This document shows, piece by piece, positions 24,572-34,041 of a stretch of DNA of 64,000 nucleotides; positions within the stretch are counted from its first letter, which is position 1, and every line of letters starts with the position of its first letter. The position numbers and the translations under genes are program-made. The notes below the pieces were generated by a model. That model worked only from the letters and a program-made list of their open reading frames with translations. It was not told where the DNA came from and ran no database searches. Source of the stretch: Anaerolineales bacterium UBA5195 (GTDB lineage Bacteria; Chloroflexota; Anaerolineae; Anaerolineales; Villigracilaceae); NCBI GenBank assembly GCA_002412925.1, contig DHVZ01000041.1, positions 37,096-101,095 of the forward strand, read 5' to 3'.

Positions 24572-25450
24572 CTATCCCGCAAACGCGGGTTCGATCAACC
24601 CTTTGACATCCGTTTTGATGCGGAACAAATCGCCTGCCCAAGGTTGCTGTTTGCGTTCATATTCACCAAAACCCCACGAGGCCGTCGTGACAAAAAGCTC
24701 ATCCAGATTCTTGCCGCCAAATGCAAACGAGATGACATGCTGGATGGGGAAACGAATCTGACACTCGATCTTGCCATCGGGGGCGTAACGCGTGAGCTTC
24801 CACCCATCCCAGTGTCCATTCCAGACAAAGCCTTCGGCATCCACAATCAGGCCGTCAGGCATTCCGTCTTCTTCTGATAAACGCGCAAAAATCCGGCGAT
24901 TGCTGGTGAAACCCGTGGCAATGTCATAGTCAAGGACAATGATCTGGCGGTGACGCTGGTCGGACACGTAGACTGTTTTGCCGTCCGGACTGAGACCAAT
25001 CCCATTCGCAGTGGCATAGCCCGTATCGAGTTCGTGGAGGGAGCCGTTGGGGTCCAATCGGTATAGAGACCCCTCCGGCAAAAACGGGTCATTCATGTTG
25101 ACTGTGCTTACCAGCAAACGTCCCTGCCGGTCCACTGCGGCATCGTTGTAACAAATCTCCGGTTTATCTGGCCTTGCCGGGCCATAGATCAGCTTGTACT
25201 GATTGATTTTCGGTTCCCAACCATACAGCCCGTTCTGAGCGATGGCAACCCAGCCGCCCGAAGCCCGGCGCGCCAGAGATGTCACTGGAACAGTCACTGG
25301 ATAGGCTGTAAATTTGCCGGTCTCAGGCTCAAACCGGCAGGTTGGCAATCCACCCCAGTCAACCCAATACAAGGCATTTTCCTCAGGTTCCCAGATCGGG
25401 GTTTCCCCCAACCGATTTTGCGCCGATACAAGTTGTTTTGGTTCGTTCAT
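24572..25450 (-). CDS. SMP-30/gluconolactonase-family protein
   Basis: 292 aa from ATG 25450 (AAGGAGT upstream); the longer frame starting at 25702 overlaps the kinase gene and is rejected. The six-bladed propeller is seen in LGETPIWEPEENALYWVDWG (Glu metal ligand), CYNDAAVDRQGRLLVSTVNM (Asn ligand), ATANGIGLSPDGKTVYVSDQ and EDGMPDGLIVDAEGFVWNGH (Asp ligands). The family opens sugar lactones to aldonic acids. It fits an entry step from an imported lactone such as a gulonolactone, but substrate is an inference. It lies 16 bases behind the second kinase. Confidence 0.87.
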   Translation of the reverse strand: MNEPKQLVSAQNRLGETPIWEPEENALYWVDWGGLPTCRFEPETGKFTAYPVTVPVTSLARRASGGWVAIAQNGLYGWEPKINQYKLIYGPARPDKPEICYNDAAVDRQGRLLVSTVNMNDPFLPEGSLYRLDPNGSLHELDTGYATANGIGLSPDGKTVYVSDQRHRQIIVLDYDIATGFTSNRRIFARLSEEDGMPDGLIVDAEGFVWNGHWDGWKLTRYAPDGKIECQIRFPIQHVISFAFGGKNLDELFVTTASWGFGEYERKQQPWAGDLFRIKTDVKGLIEPAFAG

Positions 25451-25466
25451 CGCACGGACTCCTTTG

Positions 25467-27014
25467 TTAGACTCTGAACTGATCGTAAAGCTGATGACTG
25501 ACCGGCTTGAGAACCGGATAAAGTTGTTTGTAGATTTGATACCATTCGGCGTACCCGGGGGCCAATTGCGGGTCTGGATAGTAAGTCTTGCCCGGTTTGT
25601 AAACGTGTTCGAAGGCATCCTGTTCGTTCCGGTATAAGCCGATCCCAATCCCTGCCAGGATGGCCGCGCCAAGAGGTGTGGCTTCTTCCACTTTGGGAAC
25701 ATCGATCGGCAAACCGGTAATATCGGCCTTGTTCTGCATCCAGAACGAATTGTGCGTGGCGCCGCCCACCGCTACGAGCCGGTCTGGACTGATTCCCAAG
25801 CCTGTTTTAAGCGCCGTGACAATATCAAAAAACTGATAGTCCAACCCCTCGATGATTGCCCGGAGCATGTCACCGCGCTGGACAAAATTGCTCAACCCGA
25901 CAAACGCGCCCAATGAGCGGGCATCAACAACGGGGCAGCCTGCGGCAGACATATGCGGCAGGAACATGGCGCCCCTGGCCCCGGCGGGCGAGGCGGAGGC
26001 TTCTGCCATGAGATAATCCCAATCGACCCCACCCTCTTTTTCGGCGCGTAGTTGGGCTTCGAAGCCGTATTCTTTGCGGTACCACTCAAGCATGTTCGAG
26101 GCAACCGCCCCACCCCAAACCGCATAGGTGTCGCGCGCGACATGGGTTTCAACGGTCACGCCCAATTTATGCACCTCGGGGGTCAGGATCGGCGCAGGGA
26201 TCGCAGCCAGGACAATCTCCCAGGTTCCGGTCACATCCAGCACAACCCCGGGCTTAAAGGCTCCCACCGGCAGCGCACCGCACAAATAATCGTGCCCGCC
26301 CAGAATGACCGGCGTCCCCACAGGAAGCCCGGTGGCTTCCGCTGCCGCAGCCGTTACATCCCCCAGGGGCGTACCGCTGGGGAGCGCTTCACACAACAAG
26401 CGGTGCTCGATGCCAGCCTGGGATAGGATTTCCTCCGACCAGTCCCGTTTAAGCTGGTCGAACAGGAGCGTGCAGGAGGCCATGCTGTAATCGGTCGCCC
26501 GGCGGCCACACAGCATGAAATTCAGGAAATCTTCAATCAACAGCCACTTGTCGGTGCGGGCCAGAATCCCAGGCTCGTGTTCGGCCATCCATAAAAGCCG
26601 CAAGGCCGTGCTAAATCGCCACAAGGTATTTCCGCCAACCCGGAAATTCCATTCCGCGCCGATCTGGCTCTCCCACCAGCGTAGTTGCGCTTCAGTGCGC
26701 GGGTCATGCCAACTAATGAAGGGATAAAGCCAGTTACCCTGCTCATCAATGGGAACACCGTCCATGCCCATCCCTGTTACGGCCACGGCTTTGATGCGGC
26801 GGGGATCGCCCAATTTGGCAACCGCTTCTTTGATGGCTGCCGCAATGCTGCCCCAAATTTGCTCCGGTTGCCAAACCGTCCATTCGGGGTGATCGAGGTA
26901 AGGATTGCAGCGCTCCGTTGGCCGGGCAGCACAGGAAACGACATTACCTGTCAAATCATAGATTACACATTTGAGGCTTGTCGATCCCAGGTCTATACCG
27001 GCGAGATAATCCAT
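25467..27014 (-). CDS. FGGY-family carbohydrate kinase (second paralog)
   Basis: 515 aa from ATG 27014; a GTG at 27023 is also possible, as neither has a strong ribosome site. It shows LAGIDLGSTSLKCVIYDLTG, VAVTGMGMDGVPIDEQGNWL, GGHDYLCGALPVG and VAVGGATHNSFWMQNKADIT. It is only distantly similar to the paralog at 22141-23664 and probably acts on a different polyol or ketose. Two FGGY kinases in one array suggest two entry substrates. Confidence 0.85.
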   Translation of the reverse strand: MDYLAGIDLGSTSLKCVIYDLTGNVVSCAARPTERCNPYLDHPEWTVWQPEQIWGSIAAAIKEAVAKLGDPRRIKAVAVTGMGMDGVPIDEQGNWLYPFISWHDPRTEAQLRWWESQIGAEWNFRVGGNTLWRFSTALRLLWMAEHEPGILARTDKWLLIEDFLNFMLCGRRATDYSMASCTLLFDQLKRDWSEEILSQAGIEHRLLCEALPSGTPLGDVTAAAAEATGLPVGTPVILGGHDYLCGALPVGAFKPGVVLDVTGTWEIVLAAIPAPILTPEVHKLGVTVETHVARDTYAVWGGAVASNMLEWYRKEYGFEAQLRAEKEGGVDWDYLMAEASASPAGARGAMFLPHMSAAGCPVVDARSLGAFVGLSNFVQRGDMLRAIIEGLDYQFFDIVTALKTGLGISPDRLVAVGGATHNSFWMQNKADITGLPIDVPKVEEATPLGAAILAGIGIGLYRNEQDAFEHVYKPGKTYYPDPQLAPGYAEWYQIYKQLYPVLKPVSHQLYDQFRV

Positions 27015-27064
27015 TTTCAGCACCCGTGCGAGCTTTACACAAATATTAATTGAATAAATTCGAC

Positions 27065-27859
27065 TTACGCCTGGCGATTCCAGGTTTCCAATAAATGCGC
27101 GATATCGTCAAAAATTAGATCCGTTCCAATGGCCTCGGCCTCGGCGCGCTCTGATGAACCCGATAAGACGCAGATGGTGATCAGACCGGCCTTTTTCCCG
27201 CCAAGAATATCGGTATCGACACGGTCGCCGATGGCAGCGGTCGTCTCGGGGCGGGCGCTCATCTGTTCCATCGCCAGGTGGTACATGGTCGGCTCCGGCT
27301 TGCCAATGGCGGTGGGCCTGGTTTCAGAAGCAGTGGCGAGGGCGGCAATCATCGAACCAGTGCCCGGCAGCAGACCTTCTTCGGACGGATTGGTTGGGTC
27401 GAGATTGGTGGCGATGAAACGAGCGCCGCCGCGAATCAGCAGGGTAGCCCGCTTGAGTTTTTCATAGGTGACGCCCCGATCCATGCTGGCGACCACCAAT
27501 TGAACCTCGTCATCGGCCAGGATGAAGCCTTCGTCGGTCATGGCCTGTTTGAGGGCCGGCATCCCAAAAACGTGGACGCGTGTGCCCTTTGGATATTCAC
27601 GCGCCAGGAAGCGCGCCGTGGCTTGGCCCGAAACCAGGATTTCAGCAGGAGAGACCACCACACCCATTCCTGCCAGCTTGTCTGCGTATTCCTGGGGCGT
27701 GCGGGTCGAGTTATTCGTCGCCAGAATAAAAGGGATGGGACGCTCGCGCAGGAAAGCGAAGAATTCGCGCAGGCGGGGCATGGGTTGGTCGCCCCGGTAG
27801 AGAACGCCATCCATATCAATGATGAGGTGGGTGATATCAGTTAACGAAGGCATGATCAC
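27065..27859 (-). CDS. HAD-IIA (NagD-like) sugar-phosphate phosphatase
   Basis: 264 aa starting at GTG 27859, for which GGAAG lies six bases upstream. Motif I LIIDMDGVLYRGDQPM, motif II ILATNNSTRTPQEYADKLAG and motif III/IV AAIGDRVDTDILGGKKAGL with a C2-type cap between define the NagD/pNPPase group. These enzymes dephosphorylate phosphoglycolate, nucleotides or damaged sugar phosphates. It overlaps the stop of the upstream serine hydrolase gene by four bases, so it belongs to the array. Confidence 0.9.
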   Translation of the reverse strand: MIMPSLTDITHLIIDMDGVLYRGDQPMPRLREFFAFLRERPIPFILATNNSTRTPQEYADKLAGMGVVVSPAEILVSGQATARFLAREYPKGTRVHVFGMPALKQAMTDEGFILADDEVQLVVASMDRGVTYEKLKRATLLIRGGARFIATNLDPTNPSEEGLLPGTGSMIAALATASETRPTAIGKPEPTMYHLAMEQMSARPETTAAIGDRVDTDILGGKKAGLITICVLSGSSERAEAEAIGTDLIFDDIAHLLETWNRQA

Positions 27860-28977
27860 TTTCTACTTCCAAACAGTTTTTCAGCAATTGCCTCTGCAGT
27901 AGGGTATAGCGCAACTGCTTCGTGGTTTGTTAACAGGATGATGACGGTTTTATCATCCATGTAACGGCGAATTTCAGTTCTATAGCCCGGGTATACGCCA
28001 CCATGGATTACATATCCCAACTCTTGGGGGGCGATGAACCAGCCGAAGCCGTAACTCCAACCGGTGCTGCCATCAAAGCCATAATACTTCCCGTCTGGAA
28101 CCGCCGCCTGGGGCGTGAATATGACATCGACCGCAGACTGCGGCAAGAGTTTATCCGTGTACAAAGCTTGGTCCCAGAGATACAAATCCTCCACGGTGGA
28201 ATAGATCGAATACACTCCCCAGACCGGCTGTAAGGCGATATCTCCCTCGGCATTGGAGTACCCTTTTGCCAGGTCAGTCTGTCTCATGTCATCCACGCCG
28301 GTATTCGACATTCCCAACAGCTCGAAGATGTTCTGCTTGAGGAAACTCGCATAGGATTGCCCGGACACGATTTCGATGATCCTTCTGAGCAGGTCGTACC
28401 CCACATTCGAATACTCGAATTGTTCGCCGGGCTGGAAATACAGCGTGGCCGATTTAGGAATCATCTGGTCGCCTGGCAGAGAATATTGTGTGGCATTGGG
28501 AATACCGGATGAGTGCGAGAGCAGGTGACGAATTTTTACCGGCTTGAAAATTTCTGGGCAATTGGTGATGCAGTTGCAAAGGTTATCGTCAACGTTGAGC
28601 TTGCCCTGCTGCTGCAACAGCAAGATGGCCATAGCCGTGAATTGTTTGGTGATGCTGGCGATCCGGAATTTGGTCTGTGGCGTATTTGGGATTTTCTTCT
28701 CACGGTCGGCGAAGCCATAGCCCTGGCTCAGAATCACCTGACCATCGCGTGCCACCAGAACCGAACCATCGTAAACGCCTTTCTGGTAATTTTCCTTCAC
28801 CAGAGCATCGATTTCGGCAACTAGCACCTTGGGGTCTTGGGTAGGCACAGCCGTCGGCGGTATAGGGGTGCCTGTTGGCGGGTTAGGCATGGCCGTCGGC
28901 ATCGGGGTAACGACCGGGGCGCAGGCGTTCAAAACCACGGCGAGCAATAGGATGAAAATCGTCATTTTCATGATCAT
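27856..28977 (-). CDS. Lipoprotein serine hydrolase (beta-lactamase class C / DD-peptidase-like)
   Basis: 373 aa. Signal and lipobox (ILLLAVVLNACAP, Cys near residue 19) followed by a Pro/Thr-rich tether to about residue 47. The catalytic SxxK is in FRIASITKQFTAM, the Tyr motif in FEYSNVGYDLLRRI, and a C-terminal HGGVYPGYRTEIRR replaces the third KTG-type box. The family includes esterases and D-amino-peptidases as well as beta-lactamases. It is a surface protein inside a metabolic array, an odd neighbour; perhaps it cleaves an ester or lactone outside the cell. Confidence 0.85.
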   Translation of the reverse strand: MIMKMTIFILLLAVVLNACAPVVTPMPTAMPNPPTGTPIPPTAVPTQDPKVLVAEIDALVKENYQKGVYDGSVLVARDGQVILSQGYGFADREKKIPNTPQTKFRIASITKQFTAMAILLLQQQGKLNVDDNLCNCITNCPEIFKPVKIRHLLSHSSGIPNATQYSLPGDQMIPKSATLYFQPGEQFEYSNVGYDLLRRIIEIVSGQSYASFLKQNIFELLGMSNTGVDDMRQTDLAKGYSNAEGDIALQPVWGVYSIYSTVEDLYLWDQALYTDKLLPQSAVDVIFTPQAAVPDGKYYGFDGSTGWSYGFGWFIAPQELGYVIHGGVYPGYRTEIRRYMDDKTVIILLTNHEAVALYPTAEAIAEKLFGSRK

Positions 28978-29013
28978 TCTCTATCAAAATGAAAATGCGC
29001 GGAGGAATTTACA

Positions 29014-30264
29014 CTAGATCAGCAGATACGGGTTTTCGAGCGTGGTCTTGAGATCCGCCAGAAAGCGCGCCACGCTGGCGCCATCCGCGATGCGATGGTC
29101 GGCACAAGCGGTCACTTCCATCAGCGGGCGCAGCACAATTTGACCGTCATGAACCACCGGCGTATCTACCATTTTGCCCACAGCCAGGATGGCCGCTTCT
29201 GGCGGATTAATGATGGCGTTGAATGATTCGATACCAAACATGCCCAGGTTCGAAATGGTAAAGGTGCCGCCAGACATTTCGGTTGGCTTCAGGCGGCGGT
29301 TGCGGGCGCGCTCGGTCAGGTCGGCCAGGGTGGTGACGAGCTGCCCCAGGCTCCGGCTTTGCGCCTCGCGAATGACCGGTACAATCAGGTTCTCATCCAC
29401 GCTGGTGGCAATGCCCAGGTGAATATCTTCCCAGAGAATGATGTTGCCAGCGGAGAGCGAAGCGTTCAGGTAAGGGTGTCTTGGCAGAACTGTGGCCACC
29501 GCGCGCGCCAGAATGGCTGTATAGGAGACGCGCTGCCCAGTCTGGGCCTGGATCGGTTCCAGCACCCGCTCGCGCAGGCGAATGACCTCGGTCATATCCA
29601 CCCGCAAGGACAGGTTGATGTGCGGCGCGGTAAACGCGCTGTACGCCATCCGTTCGGAGATAATCTTGCGCGGCCCAGACAACGGTATGACCTGCTTCTG
29701 ACGGGCATCCGGCAGCGGAATCGGCGTGGATGAGCCAGCCGGGGCCGCCGCTGGAACGCCAGGAGGCTCCACAGATGTCCGGGATTCCTGGAAGACCAAT
29801 ATATCCGCTTTGTGGATGCGGCCTTGCGGCCCGCGACCAGCGACTTTCGACAAATCAATCCCCTGCGTTTCGGCCATTCTCCGCGCAACCGGCGTGGCAC
29901 GCACCTTGCCCGGTTCAGACGCCCTGGCAACTGCTTTCGCCGGTTCTACAGTCTCGACTTTGTCCAAAGCAAGCGCAGCGGCAACAGCCACCGGCTGGAG
30001 CGCCGCTTTGGTGGGTAGCGCTTCACCAGGGGCGAGGATGTAAGCGATCACTTCGGTAACCGGGATGACATCATCGGCTTTGGCTGTAGCGCCAACCAGG
30101 ATACCATCCGCCGGCGCTTCGACTTCGATGGCGGCTTTATCGGTGGTGATGACGAAGAGCGGGTCGCCTTTGTTAACCTGACCGCCTTCCTTGGTGAGCC
30201 ATTCCACAAAGGTGCCGGTTTCCATGACCATATCGACTTTGGGCATGATGACTTCGGTTGCCAT
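29014..30264 (-). CDS. Dihydrolipoyl acyltransferase (E2) of a 2-oxoacid dehydrogenase complex
   Basis: 416 aa. Lipoyl domain at residues 1-80 with the lipoyl-lysine Lys43 (FVITTDKAAIEVEAPADG), an Ala/Pro-rich swivel, a peripheral subunit-binding domain (RATPVARRMAETQGIDLSKV) and the catalytic domain with GTFTISNLGMFGIESFNAII and ADHRIADGASVARFLADL, where His and Asp of the active site are intact. It transfers acyl groups to CoA. The start lies three bases after the E1-beta stop. Which 2-oxoacid is used cannot be read; acetoin and pyruvate are both possible. Confidence 0.93.
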   Translation of the reverse strand: MATEVIMPKVDMVMETGTFVEWLTKEGGQVNKGDPLFVITTDKAAIEVEAPADGILVGATAKADDVIPVTEVIAYILAPGEALPTKAALQPVAVAAALALDKVETVEPAKAVARASEPGKVRATPVARRMAETQGIDLSKVAGRGPQGRIHKADILVFQESRTSVEPPGVPAAAPAGSSTPIPLPDARQKQVIPLSGPRKIISERMAYSAFTAPHINLSLRVDMTEVIRLRERVLEPIQAQTGQRVSYTAILARAVATVLPRHPYLNASLSAGNIILWEDIHLGIATSVDENLIVPVIREAQSRSLGQLVTTLADLTERARNRRLKPTEMSGGTFTISNLGMFGIESFNAIINPPEAAILAVGKMVDTPVVHDGQIVLRPLMEVTACADHRIADGASVARFLADLKTTLENPYLLI

Positions 30265-30266
30265 GG

Positions 30267-31268
30267 CTACTTTCCTTCCTGGGCCAATGCTCGCGCCGCA
30301 GCGATAATGTCTTCAACCTGGGGCACAGCCGCCCGTTCAAGATTCCGGTTGTATGGAATGGGGACATTCAGCCCGGCCAGGCGACGAATAGGCGCATCCA
30401 GATAATCAAAAGCTTCGCTCCCGGCAATCACGGCCGCCAGTTCTCCGCCAAAGCCGCCTGTAATCGGCGCTTCATGGATGATCAGTACCCGGCCAGTCTT
30501 GGAGACCGAGCGGATGATCGTTTCAGTATCGAGGGGTTTCAAGCAGCGCGGATCGACCACTTCGACCTCAATGCCTTCGGCCGCCAACTTTTCGGCTGCC
30601 TCGAGGGCGCGGGGCACCATGATCGAGTAAGCCACAATGGTCAGGTCGCGGCCTTGGCGCTTGACTTCCGCCGATTGCAGGGGAATGCTATAGGATTCTT
30701 CCGGCACCGGTCCTTTCATCCGGTAGAGCAGCTTGTGTTCCATGAACAGGACCGGGTTGTTATCCCGAATGGCAGTGACCAGCAATCCTTTGGCATCCTG
30801 CGGGCTGGAAGGTGCCACGACCTTGATGCCCGGCACATTCACAAACCAGGCTTCCAGGCTCTGCGAATGCTGCGCGGCTGCGCCGGTACCGGAACCGGAT
30901 GGAGCGCGGATGACCATCGGGATGCTGCACTTGCCGCCAAACATGAAGCGCATTTTGGCAGCCGCGTTCACCAACTGATTCATCGAAATCGTCAGGAAAT
31001 CCATAAACATGATCTCCATAATCGGCCGCATGCCCATCAAGGCCGCGCCTGTGGCGGCTCCCGCAATTGCCGCTTCCGAGATGGGAGTATCACGCACCCG
31101 CTCGGAACCAAACTCTTCGAGCATGCCTTTGCTTACGCCAAAGGCGCCGCCATACGTGCCAACATCCTCTCCGATGAGGAAGACCTCTTGATCACGGCGC
31201 ATCTCCTGAACCATCGCCTCGCGCACGGCTTCCAAATACGTGAGTTCGCGATTATTTTCGGTACTCAT
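30267..31268 (-). CDS. 2-oxoacid (pyruvate/acetoin) dehydrogenase E1 beta subunit
   Basis: 333 aa. Signatures LTYLEAVREAMVQEMRRDQE, VFLIGEDVGTYGGAFGVSKG, RVRDTPISEAAIAGAATGAA and GGFGGELAAVIAGSEAFDYL match the transketolase-type beta subunit. ATG 31268 overlaps the E1-alpha stop in an ATGA, indicating coupled translation. With E1 alpha, E2 and an E3 it forms an oxidative decarboxylase of a 2-oxoacid or acetoin. Confidence 0.93.
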   Translation of the reverse strand: MSTENNRELTYLEAVREAMVQEMRRDQEVFLIGEDVGTYGGAFGVSKGMLEEFGSERVRDTPISEAAIAGAATGAALMGMRPIMEIMFMDFLTISMNQLVNAAAKMRFMFGGKCSIPMVIRAPSGSGTGAAAQHSQSLEAWFVNVPGIKVVAPSSPQDAKGLLVTAIRDNNPVLFMEHKLLYRMKGPVPEESYSIPLQSAEVKRQGRDLTIVAYSIMVPRALEAAEKLAAEGIEVEVVDPRCLKPLDTETIIRSVSKTGRVLIIHEAPITGGFGGELAAVIAGSEAFDYLDAPIRRLAGLNVPIPYNRNLERAAVPQVEDIIAAARALAQEGK

Positions 31269-32284
31269 AGCGCATATACCTCGTCTTCCATATTCTCTGG
31301 CAACGGTTCAGGAAAAGTTTGCGCTTCCTCGGCAGCGCGATCAATCGCCGCTTTGGCTGCCTGATCGATAGCCTCAACCTCGTCGCCGGTCATGACAACA
31401 CCATCGACCAGAACCTGCTTGAAGCGCCGAATGGGGCATTTGCGTTTCCATTCTTCTATCTCCTCATGTGTCCGGTAGAGATTGCGGTCGCTTTTGGAAT
31501 GCCCGCGCCAGCGGTAACTCAGACAATCGATGAGCGAGGGGCCATTTCCAGCGCGTGCATACGCTACGGCTTGTGTAACCGCTTCATAAACTGCCAGTAC
31601 ATCATTACCGTCAACGGTTATGCCCGGAATACCATAGCTGGCAGCGCGCTCGGAAATATTTTTGATGTTCGTGACTTTCGAGACATGCATCGACATGCCG
31701 TACTGATTGTTATCGCAGATAAACACCACCGGCAGCTTCCAGGTGGAGGCCATATTCAAAGATTCGTGGAACTCACCTTCGTTCGAAGCCCCGTCGCCAA
31801 AGTAAGACAAAAGAACTTGCGTCGAGCGGCGCATTTGCAACGCCAGTGCGATGCCGACGGACGTGGGAATCCCGCCTCCAACGACACCCGTGGCGCCCAG
31901 GTTGCCTCCAGGAATATCGGCAATATGCATCGAGCCGCCTCGCCCACGGCAATAACCCGTTTCCTTCCCCAGGAACTCGGCCATCATCGTCGTGAGATTA
32001 GCGCCCTTGGCAATCGTATGGCCGTGGCCCCGATGATGATGAATGATCAAATCTTCGGGCCGCAACGTCGCAATGCTGCCGACAGAACCGGCTTCTTGTC
32101 CAATCGAAAGGTGCATGGTGCCATGCACCAACCCGCGCACATACAGATCCTCTGCTTTTTCTTCAAAGTAGCGGATTTCGCACATCCGTTGCAACATCCA
32201 GGCCAGCTTTTCATGCGGCAATTCCTTCAGCAGGTGCTGACTATTGGGTGTAGCAACCTTATCAACCTTGCTTTTAACAGTCAT
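31265..32284 (-). CDS. 2-oxoacid (pyruvate/acetoin) dehydrogenase E1 alpha subunit
   Basis: 339 aa from ATG 32284, preceded by GAGGT at good spacing; the upstream in-frame ATG at 32332 overlaps the aldolase gene. The thiamine diphosphate motif is complete, GDGASNEGEFHESLNMASTW to FICDNNQYG, and the regulatory-loop stretch CLSYRWRGHSKSDRN is present. Other signatures are HLSIGQEAGSVG and ETGYCRGRGGSMH. This gene starts the E1a-E1b-E2 block, 28 bases behind the class II aldolase gene. Confidence 0.93.
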   Translation of the reverse strand: MTVKSKVDKVATPNSQHLLKELPHEKLAWMLQRMCEIRYFEEKAEDLYVRGLVHGTMHLSIGQEAGSVGSIATLRPEDLIIHHHRGHGHTIAKGANLTTMMAEFLGKETGYCRGRGGSMHIADIPGGNLGATGVVGGGIPTSVGIALALQMRRSTQVLLSYFGDGASNEGEFHESLNMASTWKLPVVFICDNNQYGMSMHVSKVTNIKNISERAASYGIPGITVDGNDVLAVYEAVTQAVAYARAGNGPSLIDCLSYRWRGHSKSDRNLYRTHEEIEEWKRKCPIRRFKQVLVDGVVMTGDEVEAIDQAAKAAIDRAAEEAQTFPEPLPENMEDEVYAL

Positions 32285-32312
32285 ATCAACCTCACAAAAT
32301 TCCGTATCCATA

Positions 32313-32957
32313 TTATCTTTGTCCGTAATCATTCCGATACAAGTTCACCATGTAATCGACCTGATCCGGTGCAAGCAGAATTGGTTGCCCGCGTAGCATC
32401 GCCAGGTGCGTGATCTTGGCAATTTCTTCAACTTCGATTGCCATTTTGGTGGCTTCCTGCGCTGACGAACCGATGGTAAAGACACCATGGTTTTGCATGA
32501 TGATAGCCAGCGCCCGTCCGATTTTATTGATAATTTCCTGACCAATATCTGCCCCACCGATTGGGGCGTATCCGCCCAAGGGGATTTCGCCGCCTAGCAT
32601 TGCAGAGGCCGTCAGGCAAGCCGGAATTGGCTGCCCCAACACGGCAAAGCTGCTGGCATAGGGCGAATGGGTATGCACCATGCCAAAAATATCGGGGCGA
32701 TTCTGGTAGACGTACAGGTGTGTATCCGTATCCGTCGAGGGCTCGAGATCCCCTTCGACAACTCGACCATCTGGGCCCACCACCACCATATGTGCAGGCG
32801 TCAGTTCTTCAAAGCTATAACCGCTTGGTTTGATGACGACCAGGCCGGTTTCCGGGTCACGACCACTGACATTGCCGCTGGTCATCTTGACCAGGCCATT
32901 TTTGGGCAATTCCAGGTTGCATTTCCAGACAATTTCACGAAGTTTTTCTAAAAGCAT
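32313..32957 (-). CDS. Class II aldolase/epimerase (L-ribulose-5-phosphate 4-epimerase, AraD/UlaF-like)
   Basis: 214 aa with the family pattern MTSGNVSGRDPETG, IKPSGYSFEELTPAHMVVV, STDTDTHLYVYQNRPDI, MVHTHSPYASSF (two zinc His) and the third His in MQNHGVFTIG. The SGYSFEELT and STDTDTH segments favour AraD/UlaF over fuculose-phosphate aldolase. However, the THAD segment that holds a catalytic Asp in AraD is replaced here by LTASAML, so epimerase activity needs testing. As UlaF it would turn L-ribulose 5-phosphate into D-xylulose 5-phosphate, the last step of the proposed path. GGAG lies upstream of ATG 32957. Confidence 0.8.
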   Translation of the reverse strand: MLLEKLREIVWKCNLELPKNGLVKMTSGNVSGRDPETGLVVIKPSGYSFEELTPAHMVVVGPDGRVVEGDLEPSTDTDTHLYVYQNRPDIFGMVHTHSPYASSFAVLGQPIPACLTASAMLGGEIPLGGYAPIGGADIGQEIINKIGRALAIIMQNHGVFTIGSSAQEATKMAIEVEEIAKITHLAMLRGQPILLAPDQVDYMVNLYRNDYGQR

Positions 32958-32974
32958 GATGGCTCTCCAATCTT

Positions 32975-33949
32975 TTATGATTTTTTTCGAAAGTTTTGAT
33001 CAAAAAGCCCCAAAATTCCGCGCGCGGCTGCCTCATCGGTAATGAGCGCATGCAGGTAGCCACCGCGCAGCGCGCCGTAAATGGGCAGCGCTTTGGCGGC
33101 TGTCGCGGCCACACCGATCCTGAAAGGAATATTGCGAATTTCGGGAAGGGTCAATCCGATGACTCGCTCGGCATATTCCTGGCCACAGGGTTGACCTTCG
33201 AGGTTATAGACATGGGCCGCGATTTCGCCCACGCCCCCACAACCATCAGCGATCTGTTTCAAGTCATCAGCGGACAAGGCTGTGAACTGGACAAAACGCG
33301 AGGCCTCCGCATCCACTGTGCCAACTCCCAGAAGCGCAATGCTTGCGCGGCGGGCAATCTCGAGAATTTCTTTGACCGGCCCCATCGAACTGAGTAGTTC
33401 ACAATGTTCCCGGCTGTCGACAAAAGCTGGCGCGTGGAGTTGGTAGGCCTTACCGCCCAGCCGTTCAGCCAGGTTAGTCGCCAAATAGTTCATATCTGAT
33501 TCGATTTGCCCTTGGACCGCGCCAAGAATTGGGACAACCTCAACCTGGTAAGGGCGTGTGGCCTCAAGCGCCTGGGCAACGGCTTGGATGGTTGTACCGG
33601 GAGTGATGGCCAACACATCCCCATCCCGCAGATGCGCCAGCAAAAAGTCTGCCGCCATCGCCCCAAGGTCATTCAATGGTGAACTGCCGCTCTCTGACAC
33701 AGCCGGAATGACAATTGCGTCTTGTATTCCAAAGACAGCCTCCAGGCGAGCTTCGAGGTCAAACAATTGTTGAAATGGCGTCCGAATGGTGATATTGACA
33801 TATCCCTGCTCACGCCCATGCTGAAGCAGGCGGTTGACCTTTGCTGTGGAGAGTCCCAAGCGATGCGCAATCTCCGACTGCGTCAGTTCTTCCACATAAT
33901 AAAGGTTCAAAACCAGATTGATGAGGCGAATCGTTTCGTATGTAGGCAT
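32975..33949 (-). CDS. SorC/DeoR-type sugar-binding transcriptional regulator
   Basis: 324 aa from ATG 33949 (AGGTGA upstream; a GTG three codons earlier is possible). The N-terminal HTH is clear (LTQSEIAHRLGLSTAKVNRL) and the SorC effector domain follows with DVLAITPGTTIQAVAQALEA and VEVVPILGAVQG, later IALLGVGTVDAEASRFV and the phosphosugar-pocket Lys-containing end. The family senses phosphorylated sugars or keto-sugar phosphates. It is the only regulator inside the array and probably controls the promoter at 44889-44917, where paired AATATTGA sites occur. Confidence 0.9.
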   Translation of the reverse strand: MPTYETIRLINLVLNLYYVEELTQSEIAHRLGLSTAKVNRLLQHGREQGYVNITIRTPFQQLFDLEARLEAVFGIQDAIVIPAVSESGSSPLNDLGAMAADFLLAHLRDGDVLAITPGTTIQAVAQALEATRPYQVEVVPILGAVQGQIESDMNYLATNLAERLGGKAYQLHAPAFVDSREHCELLSSMGPVKEILEIARRASIALLGVGTVDAEASRFVQFTALSADDLKQIADGCGGVGEIAAHVYNLEGQPCGQEYAERVIGLTLPEIRNIPFRIGVAATAAKALPIYGALRGGYLHALITDEAAARGILGLFDQNFRKKS

Positions 33950-34041
33950 GGCTGTCACCTGTCCCTAGTATAAGATGGCGCTCGATCCCCAGGATTGGGG
34001 CTGTGCTTCGACAACCGCCATTATATCGGCAGAACTGGACA

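Noticed and set aside
30258..31364. 368-codon open frame on the plus strand
   Set aside because: Antisense to the E1 beta and E1 alpha genes; shadow. The similar plus-strand frames at 31319-32413 and 34003-35037 are rejected for the same reason.
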